This document shows, piece after piece, positions 1 through 7,297 of a stretch of 12,212 bases of DNA. The stretch covers positions 1 through 12,212 of the forward strand of contig SLBU01000059.1 of the NCBI GenBank assembly GCA_007126175.1, read 5' to 3'. The notes beneath the pieces were generated by a model, which did not search any database, had not been told where the DNA came from, and saw only the letters and a program-made list of their open reading frames with translations. The translations under genes were made by a program, and so were the position numbers. This stretch comes from Kiritimatiellia bacterium (GTDB lineage: Bacteria; Verrucomicrobiota; Kiritimatiellia; UBA8416). The first letter of the stretch is position 1. Each line of letters begins with the position of its first letter.

Positions 1-45
1 AACGGCCAGATCCTCCACATCCATATATGTCTTGTCCTCGCTCAT
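1..45 (-). CDS. Partial CDS, N-terminal 15 residues of an unidentified protein
   Basis: Reading the minus strand from the ATG at 45 gives MSEDKTYMDVEDLAV, open to the window edge. A good SD (GGAAGG, about 7 nt upstream) supports the start. The phrase YMDVEDLA resembles the first lines of small helix-turn-helix or excisionase-like proteins, but 15 residues cannot establish a family. It lies in the same direction as the ectoine genes, about 235 bp beyond the doeC stop, so it could be a separate unit or a distal cluster gene. Confidence 0.5.
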   Translation of the reverse strand, partial: MSEDKTYMDVEDLAV

Positions 46-56
46 CTTATGACCTT

Positions 57-75
57 CCGGGGTTGCATCCCCCGG
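57..75. repeat. GC-rich hairpin upstream of the left-edge gene
   Basis: CCGGGG at 57-62 pairs perfectly with CCCCGG at 70-75 around a 7-nt loop. On the minus strand it sits immediately upstream of, and touches, the putative SD of the left-edge gene, so in an mRNA it could limit ribosome access. There is no T-tract, so it is not a typical intrinsic terminator. Confidence 0.5.
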
Positions 76-99
76 CACCGCTAGCGCGGCGCAGGAAGC

Positions 100-168
100 A
101 GTGTTCAGCGTTCAGGGTTCAGGAGGGATGATGAGACCTGTCTTCTGAACCCCTGAACACTGAACACT
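100..168. repeat. Inverted repeat built from TGAACAC / GTGTTCA units
   Basis: The left arm (100-122) holds three successive GTTCAG-ending units. The right arm (145-168) holds three CTGAAC-starting units and is the near-perfect reverse complement of the left arm, with one substitution and one single-base indel. The spacer is about 22 nt. It lies downstream of doeC and upstream of the left-edge gene. It could be a dispersed palindromic element or act as an mRNA 3' end structure. I see no T-tract and no coding content. Confidence 0.7.
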
Positions 169-281
169 TACAACGCTTGGAAGTGGCGAAACGCCATGCT
201 ATATTATCGACTCAGTTACGCAAACAATCTCCGATTAAGGAGCTAAAATACCCGCTCATATTGCCCGTCCTTTTTTTCTCA

Positions 282-1640
282 TTATGCGAGCCAATATTGG
301 CAGGGGTTAATGAAGGCATGTATACCGTGCGGACCAAGTTCACGTCCATAGCCAGAGCGCTTGATTCCGCCACTTGGTAAACGCGGGTCCGTTTTTACAA
401 TTCCGTTCAACACAACTTGTCCCGCATTGATTCGCGGTACTATTTTCTTGCCGCGTTCTGTGTTGGTCCATATACTCGCAGCAAGTCCGTATTCAGTGTC
501 GTTGGCAATGGTGATGGCCTCATCGATGTTAGCGGCGCGAAGCACAGCAGCCACGGGTCCAAATGTTTCTTCGCGGCAAACAGCCATTTCATTTGTAACA
601 TCTGTAAGGATTGTTACTGGATAATAGAATCCACTTCCAGAGGCGAGCGTTCCACCCATTATGCAAGTAGCCCCTGCCGCAAGAGATTCAGTAACTTGAC
701 GATGCAAGGTTTCGCGCAGATCGTTGCGTGCCAGCGGTCCCATAGCGGTTTCGTCCAAGCGCGGATCACCCATTTTGTATGCTGTAAGTTCCTTTGACAG
801 TAATGCAACCAATTCATTGTATATCGATGATTCGACAATGATGCGCTTGGCAGCGATACAGGATTGACCGGCATTTATCATGCGCGAGAGCGCAATCGTC
901 TTGGCTGCCTTTTCGAGATCGGCATCGGCCAGAACAATGGCCGGATCCGATCCTCCTAACTCCAATACGGACGGCTTCAGCGCAGCGCCTGCTAGTCCGG
1001 CCACGATGCTGCCAGCTTTAACCGAGCCAGTGAAAGATACACCGTGTATGCGCGGATCGTTGATGACGCTGGCAACATCCTCATTGGCAAGAGCCACGTG
1101 CTGGACAATTGGTAGATCAAAATCAGTAAACAGTCCGGCGATCGCTTCTGCGCAACCCGGCACATGGGGATCATGTTTGAATATGCACGTGTTGCCAGCC
1201 ATGAGGGTTGGTGCCAGAAACCGAAACGCCAGCCAGAAAGGGGCGTTCCAAGGCAGAATGCCGAAAATGGGGCCAAGCGGACGATAGGTGACACCACTCG
1301 CGCTGGCATCTGACGCAAGGGGTTGGTCTGCGAGGTATCCTACTGCATGCCCGGCATAATGCTCGGCGCACCAGATCGACTTTTTGACTTCGGCACGTGC
1401 TTCGCGAATTGGCTTGCCCATTTCCTCGGTCATAAGGATAGCTAACGCTTCCAGGTTATTCTGCATGCGCGCAGCCACCTTGTTCAGCACATCGCCACGT
1501 TGCGCGAAGCTCGTCTGTTTCCATTGGGCGAAAGCAGCATCGGCGCGCGCCAAGCCAGCCGCAGCCTCTGCTACTGTGCATACTGGGATTTCGCGCACAA
1601 AGGATTCGTCGTGCGGGTTGATTGCCTGATATGTTTTCAT
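282..1640 (-). CDS. doeC: NAD(P)-dependent aldehyde dehydrogenase, probable aspartate-semialdehyde dehydrogenase DoeC of ectoine degradation
   Basis: This 452-residue protein has the aldehyde dehydrogenase fold: PWNAPFW at about 130-136 (catalytic-pocket Asn132), LELGG with general-base Glu227, and the nucleophile in NAGQSC (Cys261). The length matches the short succinate-semialdehyde-dehydrogenase subgroup (about 455 aa). Homology alone would say succinate-semialdehyde dehydrogenase. The neighbours doeA, doeD and doeB2 make oxidation of L-aspartate semialdehyde to aspartate, the last step of ectoine catabolism, the better assignment. It is expected to be cytoplasmic. The start at 1640 overlaps the doeA stop as ATGA, with AGGCAGG just upstream, so translation is probably coupled. 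Substrate choice is inferred from context; the enzyme family is certain. Confidence 0.85.
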   Translation of the reverse strand: MKTYQAINPHDESFVREIPVCTVAEAAAGLARADAAFAQWKQTSFAQRGDVLNKVAARMQNNLEALAILMTEEMGKPIREARAEVKKSIWCAEHYAGHAVGYLADQPLASDASASGVTYRPLGPIFGILPWNAPFWLAFRFLAPTLMAGNTCIFKHDPHVPGCAEAIAGLFTDFDLPIVQHVALANEDVASVINDPRIHGVSFTGSVKAGSIVAGLAGAALKPSVLELGGSDPAIVLADADLEKAAKTIALSRMINAGQSCIAAKRIIVESSIYNELVALLSKELTAYKMGDPRLDETAMGPLARNDLRETLHRQVTESLAAGATCIMGGTLASGSGFYYPVTILTDVTNEMAVCREETFGPVAAVLRAANIDEAITIANDTEYGLAASIWTNTERGKKIVPRINAGQVVLNGIVKTDPRLPSGGIKRSGYGRELGPHGIHAFINPCQYWLA

Positions 1641-2917
1641 GCTTTGCCTGCCTTGACTTGCAGATCCGTCGCTGGTTCTACGATAGCCTTGGTCTTTGGT
1701 CCCGAGGCAGGTTTGGCAGGCGTGTCAGTAACTGGCTTTTTGCTTTTGCCTGTGGATGGTTTAATGACGAAATCCTGATCTAGCATAAAGAATGATTCGC
1801 AGCCATTTTCGGTCACCATGATCGTGTCGGAAATACCCATGGTTTGCTTGCCGTCCACACCCCAGAGCCATGGAATAATATGAAAGGTCATGCCCGGCAA
1901 TAGAATCTGAGAGTCGCCTTGCATCAGGCTCAAGATGTAGCCCTCATCCCAGCTCGGGGGAAAGGCGATACCAATGGAGTACCCCGAACGCGTAACGAGT
2001 TTCCCATTCTCATCATTTGTCTTGAGAATATTGCGCACGAGGTTATCGGTATCGGATACCGTGATGCCGGGACGAATGGCTTTTTTCACTTCGCGCAAGG
2101 CAAGTTTCATGCGCTCCTGGGCGGCATATTGCTTTTGCGTAAGCTCGTTGAAAAAGACTGTTCGCATCATGGCGGTGTGATACCGGCGGTAGCAGCCCCC
2201 GATTTCCAGAAATACATGTTCGTTTTCCTCAACCGTGCGTCCTTCCCATGTTGCATGGCCAATCATGGTACGTGGACCGGATGTGACATATGGGAGAACG
2301 GCAGGCGGTTCGCCGCCAGCGCGGAACATGGCATCGCAGATGGCACCACCAATTTCGTTTTCCGTCGCCCCCACTTTGCAGGCCTCGAATCCGGCACGCA
2401 TGCCGGCTTCGGTTGCCTTGGCTGCCTTGCGCATGATTTCAATTTCATATTGCGATTTACGCAAGCGTCCGTGCTCCACGATTCCAAAGCAATCCAGCAG
2501 GCGTCCACTCGAGAACGTCGTATGGATGGCGTCTTGATGGTAAGCCGGGAAAAAGTAACTGTTACGCTCGTAGCCGATATCCTTGTTGGAGAGTCCGAAT
2601 TCGCGCAGAGATTCGACGAGCATCTGGATGGCATCACCCGTGTCGGGGTAGGGGCGCGTGCGCTCGACCCAGGTGCGCGCATGCACATTGGATTCTTCCA
2701 GATAGCGCGTGACCATGAAGGGTTCATCGGCGAGCGGCACAACCAAGGCTTGGAAGAACGAATAACCGGTGGTCTGGTAATCCGTGAGGTACATGAGGTT
2801 CTCGGGATCCGAGATAATCACCGCATCGAGTTTACGGACTTCCATCTGTTCCCGCAGTTGATTCAGTCTGCGTTCGTATTCTTCGAAGGGGAACGTCATA
2901 TCATCGCGCTGCTTCAT
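1637..2917 (-). CDS. doeA: Ectoine hydrolase DoeA (M24/creatinase-fold)
   Basis: This 426-residue protein has the two-part architecture of M24 aminopeptidase P/creatinase relatives: an N-terminal creatinase-like domain (about 12-150; ISDPENLMYLTDYQTTGYSFFQ at 35-56 is characteristic) and a C-terminal pita-bread domain (about 158-385). In the family DoeA opens the ectoine ring, giving mainly N-alpha-acetyl-L-2,4-diaminobutyrate. I chose the start at 2917 because GGAGG precedes it at a good distance and its ATG overlaps the doeD stop (ATGA). The frame stays open to 3181, but that upstream part is an anti-frame shadow of doeD. Oddity: the last 41 residues (386-426) form a Lys/Pro/Ala/Thr-rich low-complexity tail, making the protein longer than the roughly 400-residue family norm. 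The stop overlaps the doeC start. Confidence 0.87.
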   Translation of the reverse strand: MKQRDDMTFPFEEYERRLNQLREQMEVRKLDAVIISDPENLMYLTDYQTTGYSFFQALVVPLADEPFMVTRYLEESNVHARTWVERTRPYPDTGDAIQMLVESLREFGLSNKDIGYERNSYFFPAYHQDAIHTTFSSGRLLDCFGIVEHGRLRKSQYEIEIMRKAAKATEAGMRAGFEACKVGATENEIGGAICDAMFRAGGEPPAVLPYVTSGPRTMIGHATWEGRTVEENEHVFLEIGGCYRRYHTAMMRTVFFNELTQKQYAAQERMKLALREVKKAIRPGITVSDTDNLVRNILKTNDENGKLVTRSGYSIGIAFPPSWDEGYILSLMQGDSQILLPGMTFHIIPWLWGVDGKQTMGISDTIMVTENGCESFFMLDQDFVIKPSTGKSKKPVTDTPAKPASGPKTKAIVEPATDLQVKAGKA

Positions 2918-4203
2918 TCTGCCTCCAGTTTGTTTTTGATTACGGTCGTTAGAATATCGAGTCCTTCGTCCAGATCGGATGGTGCGATGGTCAAAGGAGG
3001 AATGAGTTTGAGCACCTTGCCGCCAAATCCGCACGGGCCAATCAAAAGCCCATGCTGGAAGCAGGCCATCGCAATATCTTTGGCGATGGGGCCATCCTGC
3101 ATGTCGATGGCCTGCATCATGCCCTTGCCGCGCACTTCGAGATATTTCTGCGGGAAGGCAGCGGCAATGTTTTCGAGGCATGTCGACATAATCCGTCCTT
3201 TTTCGTGAACTTCCTGCATGAGGGTGTCATCCTTGAAGTATCGCATGGCAGCAGCACCGGCCACAAAGGATAGGCCTTGCCCGCGGAAGGTGCCGGTATG
3301 CTCGCCCGGCTGCCAGTGTTTGTCGTGCTCCGGCTTAACGAGGTTCATGGCAATTGGCGTGCCAGCTCCGCCAAGCCCTTTTGCTAGTGTTATGATGTCT
3401 GGTGAGATGCCCATGTCATCAAAACTGAAATAACTGCCCGTGCGACCGCAGCCCGCTTGAATGTCGTCGACAATAAGCAATGCGCCTGTATCTTTCGCCA
3501 GTTGCTGTACAGCTTGTAACCACTCCTTGCCAGCCACACGCACACCACCTTCGGCTTGTATCGGTTCGAGAATGAATGCGGCTGGTTTCGCGAGACCACT
3601 GCCGCCTTCCATTAGCTGGGCGCGTAAAGCCTCTAGGGCAGGCATGCCGCAGCCCTTGGCACATGCGTGGCATTTGGGTTCGCAGCCGAACGGCGCGCGA
3701 ATCACGTGTGGCAACTCGACGCCCGCTGCATCGCGGAAGTAACTGTTGGCAGTGCAGGCCAGCGCACCCAGCGTCATACCATGAAAGCCATGCGTAAAGG
3801 CGATGATGTCTTTCCGTCCTGTTGCGCGGCGGGCCAGTTTCAGGGCGGCTTCTACCGCGTTGGTGCCGGTCGGCCCCATGAATTGCAGTTTGTAGTCCAT
3901 ACCGCGCGGGACAAGTATGGTTTCCACGAATTCTTTAATAAAGTGCCGCTTGGCTGTCGTGTACATATCCAGGCTATGTAGGACACCATCTTCTTGCAGG
4001 TACGCAATCATTGCTTCTTTCATATGCGGATTGTTGTGTCCAAAGTTTAGGACACCAGCCCCGGCGAAGAAATCAATGTAGCTTTTACCATTCTCATCGA
4101 CCTGCCGTGCATTGACGGCTGTTGTGAAAACCGTAGGATATGCTCGGCAATAGCCGCGAATTTGTGATTCATTTTTTTCAAAAATGTCCAACTTGCCCTC
4201 CAT
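2914..4203 (-). CDS. doeD: EctB/DoeD-type L-2,4-diaminobutyrate aminotransferase (class III, PLP-dependent)
   Basis: This 429-residue protein matches class III aminotransferases of the EctB/DoeD group along its length: IDFFAGAGVLNFGHNNPH (43-60), GPTGTNAVEAALKLAR (110-125), FTHGFHGMTLGAL (136-148), VDDIQAGCGRTG (245-256, cofactor-binding Asp) and TLAKGLGG with the PLP Schiff-base Lys275. EctB makes diaminobutyrate during ectoine synthesis, while DoeD runs the reverse direction to aspartate semialdehyde. No ectA or ectC is present and degradative genes flank it, so I assign DoeD. The start at 4203 (MEGKLDIFEK) is where family similarity begins; the frame stays open to 4452 but that part looks non-coding and contains a hairpin. 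No clear SD precedes it. Unusually, residues 174-185 carry four cysteines (CX3CX2CX3C) that I do not recall in characterised EctB. Confidence 0.85.
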   Translation of the reverse strand: MEGKLDIFEKNESQIRGYCRAYPTVFTTAVNARQVDENGKSYIDFFAGAGVLNFGHNNPHMKEAMIAYLQEDGVLHSLDMYTTAKRHFIKEFVETILVPRGMDYKLQFMGPTGTNAVEAALKLARRATGRKDIIAFTHGFHGMTLGALACTANSYFRDAAGVELPHVIRAPFGCEPKCHACAKGCGMPALEALRAQLMEGGSGLAKPAAFILEPIQAEGGVRVAGKEWLQAVQQLAKDTGALLIVDDIQAGCGRTGSYFSFDDMGISPDIITLAKGLGGAGTPIAMNLVKPEHDKHWQPGEHTGTFRGQGLSFVAGAAAMRYFKDDTLMQEVHEKGRIMSTCLENIAAAFPQKYLEVRGKGMMQAIDMQDGPIAKDIAMACFQHGLLIGPCGFGGKVLKLIPPLTIAPSDLDEGLDILTTVIKNKLEAE

Positions 4204-4378
4204 GTGTGCGCCATTTATGTATGGCTTTGCATCGCAGCCACAAAAATGTCGCTTGTTGTTTGTGGCGCATCCCGTGCGCTGTTTACTTACGATCTTGTAC
4301 ACTGTCGGCGGCTTCAGGTACCTGGGTATACTCTCCCTGCCAATAATGACGAATACTTTACAAGAGAAACAGCATGTT
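4204..4378 (-). other. 175-bp gap inside the ectoine cluster with a hairpin
   Basis: The other cluster junctions overlap, but doeB2 and doeD are separated by 175 bp. On the minus strand GCCACAAA (4259-4266) can pair perfectly with TTTGTGGC (4237-4244) across a 14-nt loop, and CAGGTACCTG (4315-4324) is a perfect 10-bp palindrome. I see no convincing -35/-10 pair and no recognisable riboswitch. The gap may hold an internal promoter, an operator or an mRNA processing site for doeD-doeA-doeC. Confidence 0.4.
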
Positions 4379-5554
4379 TTATGCCAAGTCAGGGAGATCG
4401 GCGTTCGCGAGTTGTAGAAGGATTCTTGCTGCCAGCGGAATGAGTTTGTCATTGAAGCAGTAATTTGCCGTGTGGCATGCGGGCGCCGTCTGGTCGCTAT
4501 CTCGATTGCCTAGCACGAAAAAAGCGCCTGGTACTTTTTCGAGGTAGTAGCTGAAGTCTTCACTGGCCATGAGCGGGAAAGCAATGGCTGGTTCGGGTTG
4601 TACGCCAAGATATTTGTTGATGGCATCACGAACGTCGGCTGCGGTCGCGGCATGGTTCACGGTTGCGCCATAGCGAGGATAATAGGCGCAATCCGCTGTG
4701 GTTCCATAGGCCACCGCGACGGGCTCGGCAATCTGGCGTATCCACTCTCCCATTTGGTGGCATACGCTTGTGTCTGCTGCTCGTATGCTGCCTTCGATGG
4801 TAACGTGGTCGCGAATCACGGTTGGATTGCTGGCGCCATCGAATGAGGTGACACTAACGACCATAGGGGATTGTGGCGCGCCACGACGGCTGACGATTTG
4901 CTGCAAGGCCATGACGACGGCAGCACCCGCTAATACCGGATCGTGGCAGGCTTCCGGCTGGCTGGCATGACCACCTTGGCCGGAGATCTTAATGTTGAAT
5001 GACGCATTGGCGGAAAAGATGGGGCCGTCCGGGCAGTAGCCGGTTCCCAGTGCCAGGGCGGGCCAGTTGTGCCATCCGTAGATTGCGTCAATGCCGGTGA
5101 GCGCGCCGTCCTCGATCATGCGCTTGGCTCCGTGGCCTCCTTCTTCGGCTGGCTGGAAGAACAGACTGACAGGTCCTGGCAGGGTGGCTTCCTGTTGCTT
5201 CAAGACCGCGGCAACCAGCATGAGCGTGGCGGTATGCCCATCATGCCCACAAGCATGCATGCAGCCATCATGTTGCGATTGCCAGGGCACGCCACTATCT
5301 TCTTTTATCGGTAGCGCGTCGATATCGGCACGTAATGCGATATGTTTGCCTGCGCCACCGGCAATTGTTGCAAGGGTTCCGGTTCCTGCGCAAGCGCGCC
5401 ACGAAATACTCATGCGTGACAGTGTGTCACGAATGTTTGCTGCCGTTTGAAACTCGCACCATGGCAGCTCCGGTATGCGGTGCAGCTCCCGCCTGTATGC
5501 CACAGCCGTTTCAACTTGTTGCGTCCATTCTGGTTGTAAGTCTGCGAAATTCAT
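4379..5554 (-). CDS. doeB2: M20-family amidohydrolase, probable N-acetyl-L-2,4-diaminobutyrate deacetylase (DoeB2-like)
   Basis: This 391-residue M20D/amidohydrolase (hippurate-hydrolase-like) protein has RRELHRIPELPWCE (21-34), ALRADIDALPIKE (73-85), the metal-ligand segment MHACGHDGH (99-107; Cys102, His104), QPAEEGG (134-140), GWHNWP (160-165) and a C-terminal His361 followed by NYCFND. In ectoine degradation the deacetylation of N-acetyl-diaminobutyrate can be done by DoeB (AstE/AspA type) or an M20-type enzyme called DoeB2; this is the latter type. Function rests on its place beside doeD-doeA-doeC; alone it would only be called an amidohydrolase. I chose Met at 5554 (MNFADLQPEW) because the M20 domain begins there. 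In-frame Mets at 5578, 5599 and 5638 would add up to 28 residues, part of which looks like a signal peptide. No start has a good SD. Confidence 0.75.
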   Translation of the reverse strand: MNFADLQPEWTQQVETAVAYRRELHRIPELPWCEFQTAANIRDTLSRMSISWRACAGTGTLATIAGGAGKHIALRADIDALPIKEDSGVPWQSQHDGCMHACGHDGHTATLMLVAAVLKQQEATLPGPVSLFFQPAEEGGHGAKRMIEDGALTGIDAIYGWHNWPALALGTGYCPDGPIFSANASFNIKISGQGGHASQPEACHDPVLAGAAVVMALQQIVSRRGAPQSPMVVSVTSFDGASNPTVIRDHVTIEGSIRAADTSVCHQMGEWIRQIAEPVAVAYGTTADCAYYPRYGATVNHAATAADVRDAINKYLGVQPEPAIAFPLMASEDFSYYLEKVPGAFFVLGNRDSDQTAPACHTANYCFNDKLIPLAARILLQLANADLPDLA

Positions 5555-5638
5555 TGCGCTAGCCAAGCATAATCCCATTGAGATGAAAAGCTTTAGCATG
5601 AAAAGTATGCTATCGCCAGTACAACAGGGACATTTCAT

Positions 5639-5837
5639 CTGTGATGTGAATGATCAATGAACGCAGTATGTTCGAAGAGTTTTCCAATAGAGCGACCGAA
5701 CTTCTTGCTTTCGCTGATCAGGTTCCTAAGACAAGCGGCGAAAATTTGCCGAACGGGAATGAATGAAGCGATGATCTCTCCGTTCTTTACTTTGAAATTA
5801 CTGGCAAAGCGAGTCGAATTTTGAGATACTATCCTTT
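5639..5837. other. Intergenic remnant zone without a clear intact gene
   Basis: Between the divergent doeB2 and the plus-strand genes I find no intact recognisable gene. A 38-codon plus-strand frame starts at 5650; from its second Met (5668) it reads MFEEFSNRATELLAFADQ, faintly like the start of a Clp N-terminal domain, but it stops at 5766 and has no SD. The opposite strand is open for 71 codons (5635-5850) with no family I recognise. With the broken hicB next to it, this looks like decayed mobile or toxin-antitoxin DNA. Confidence 0.35.
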
Positions 5838-6015
5838 GTGAAAACATCATTTACATATTTGGAAAGAGGCCGATGGACGTTATCTCGGATACCTCAATGA
5901 ATATCCTGACCACTGGACGCAAGGTGAAGATATTGCTGATCTAAAGGTGCATCTGCGCGACGTACTTGAAACGATTGATTGGCGAACAGGTCCAACTGGA
6001 ACGAGAAGATCATGA
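5838..6015 (+). pseudogene. Frameshifted HicB-family antitoxin remnant
   Basis: A GTG at 5838 opens with MKTSFTY, then the reading shifts by one base near 5857-5860. The next frame continues as WKEADGRYLGYLNEYPDHW and then TQGEDIADLKVHLRDVLETI. This is the compact HicB/UPF0150-type fold (partially degraded RNase-H-like antitoxin) whose hallmarks are DG-x-x-x-GYL, P, and W-TQGE followed by an amphipathic helix. Reading ATTTGG as ATTGG restores one continuous frame, so a single inserted T explains the break. The end (after residue 48 or so, DWRTGPTGTRRS) does not look family-like and its TGA at 6013-6015 overlaps the next start, so the 3' end may also be truncated. No hicA toxin is visible beside it. 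The frameshift could be a sequencing error. Confidence 0.7.
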
Positions 6016-6728
6016 AACCTTGGTTCGAGGAACTCGATTACGTCGTAAGCCCTATGGGGCCACTCATTCTGCAGCGACGCCGGATCGCCGCCCTCAACGA
6101 CCAGGAAGTCTACGAAGTCAAACTCAACGACGAATACCTGATGTCCAGCCTGTTCTATGATGCCGAAGTGGCACTCTCCCAACTGGTGCTCGAACGCACG
6201 CAAGGCGAGGCGCTCGACATCGTCGTGGGCGGCTTAGGCCTCGGTTATACCGCCGCTGCCGCCTTGCAAGATCCACGTGTACAACACCTGACCGTGGTAG
6301 AAGCGCTGGCCCCCGTCATCGATTGGCATCAACGCGGCATCGTGCCCAATGGCAAACCCCTCACCGAAGATCCCCGCTGCCAATACCTGCACGGCGATTT
6401 CTTTGCCCTGGCCCGCTCAACGGGATTTTCCCCCGACCTCCCCGGGAAAACATTCGACGCCATCTTGCTCGATATCGACCACACTCCCCAACTTCTACTA
6501 TCCGATGCTCATGCGGATTTCTACACGATTGAGGGGCTTGCCGCATTTGCTCGCTTCCTCAAGCCTGGCGGCATCTTCGGACTCTGGTCCAATGAGCCGC
6601 CCGACACAGCATTTCTTACACGCCTCGAAACCGTTTTCGGCCAAGCCGAAGGACACACCATCACCTTCCCCAACCCCATGCAGAATGCCACCGCCACCAA
6701 CGGCATCTACCTCGCCCACAAATCATGA
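6012..6728 (+). CDS. Spermidine synthase-like protein (class I SAM-fold)
   Basis: This 238-residue protein has the Rossmann core of the polyamine-synthase/SAM-methyltransferase class: a beta-rich N-terminal part with SPMGPLILQRR (13-23), glycine loop VVGGLGLGYTAAAAL (71-85), acidic motif II VVEALAPV (95-102), motif IV DAILLDIDHTP (149-159) and LKPGGIFGLWS (183-193). The glycine loop GGLGLG differs from the GGGDG usual in true spermidine synthases, so polyamine synthesis should not be assumed; it may be a methyltransferase or enzyme of unknown substrate. I chose Met at 6012, where family similarity begins; an ATG at 5979 would add 11 residues overlapping the hicB remnant. The SD is weak (GAGAAG). 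Its stop overlaps a small ORF start as ATGA. Confidence 0.8.
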   Translation: MKPWFEELDYVVSPMGPLILQRRRIAALNDQEVYEVKLNDEYLMSSLFYDAEVALSQLVLERTQGEALDIVVGGLGLGYTAAAALQDPRVQHLTVVEALAPVIDWHQRGIVPNGKPLTEDPRCQYLHGDFFALARSTGFSPDLPGKTFDAILLDIDHTPQLLLSDAHADFYTIEGLAAFARFLKPGGIFGLWSNEPPDTAFLTRLETVFGQAEGHTITFPNPMQNATATNGIYLAHKS

Positions 6729-6823
6729 ACACCAAACGACACACCCTATCCAACGGACTCCGGATTGCGGGAGGTATCGGCGGTATACTCTTGCTTGTCG
6801 GGAATCGCCCACCCCCTGAATAA
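6725..6823 (+). CDS. Possible 32-residue small hydrophobic protein
   Basis: An ATG at 6725 overlaps the stop of the spermidine-synthase-like gene (ATGA) and opens a 32-codon frame ending 3 bp before the next gene. The product has a basic N-terminus (MNTKRH) and a Gly/Ile/Leu-rich stretch (IAGGIGGILLLVG, 14-26) that could be one short membrane segment. I recognise no family. It neatly fills the space between two co-oriented genes, which favours coding, but so short a frame can occur by chance. Confidence 0.3.
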   Translation: MNTKRHTLSNGLRIAGGIGGILLLVGNRPPPE

Positions 6824-7174
<351 letters not shown>

Positions 7175-7187
7175 GGGCGACAGATTA

Positions 7188-7220
7188 CCCGCGGCCCCGA
7201 GCGCGCTCGGATAATGCGGG
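7188..7220. repeat. GC-rich palindrome between the DUF6122 gene and arsR
   Basis: CCGAGCGCGCTCGG (7197-7210) is a perfect 14-bp palindrome, flanked by CCCGC (7188-7192) and GCGGG (7216-7220) that can extend the stem. It begins 13 bp after the stop of the membrane protein gene, where a transcript end is expected, but no T-tract follows on the plus strand. It could be a Rho-assisted 3' end or a site for a dimeric DNA-binding protein. Confidence 0.5.
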
Positions 7221-7260
7221 GGGAAACGTAAGAAGTTGGTGAGCAATTCCAATTATTTGT

Positions 7261-7290
7261 TTGACAGTTAGCTAACCATGCAAGTATTGT
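7261..7290 (+). promoter_or_regulatory. Candidate ars promoter with a palindromic ArsR operator in the spacer
   Basis: A consensus -35 TTGACA (7261-7266) is followed after 18 bp by TATTGT (7285-7290, 4 of 6 matches to TATAAT). The spacer contains GTTAGCTAAC (7267-7276), a perfect 10-bp palindrome placed where a dimeric ArsR would block RNA polymerase. The predicted start of transcription, about 7 nt after the -10 box, falls at or next to the arsR ATG (7298), consistent with the lack of an SD and suggesting a leaderless message. Box positions are seen directly; function is inferred. Confidence 0.65.
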
Positions 7291-7297
7291 GTGTCGC

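Noticed and set aside
169..281. Intrinsic terminator after doeC
   Set aside because: Only a 4-bp CTCC/GGAG stem is present with no proper T-tract; not convincing.
177..380. 67-residue plus-strand frame
   Set aside because: It overlaps the end of doeC on the other strand, has no family-like motifs and no SD.
1919..3208. 429-residue plus-strand frame opposite doeA and doeD
   Set aside because: Long only because it mirrors the coding strand of doeA/doeD; no recognisable motifs, whereas the minus-strand products are clear family members.
4296..4350. Riboswitch in the doeB2-doeD gap
   Set aside because: The GGGAGAG-like stretch and palindrome do not match a consensus I could complete, and the position inside an operon is not typical.
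5600..5638. MKCPCC start as a fragment of a YgiT/MqsA-type zinc finger antitoxin fused to the deacetylase
   Set aside because: Only the first few residues resemble such a finger and no second CxxC follows; too short to support.
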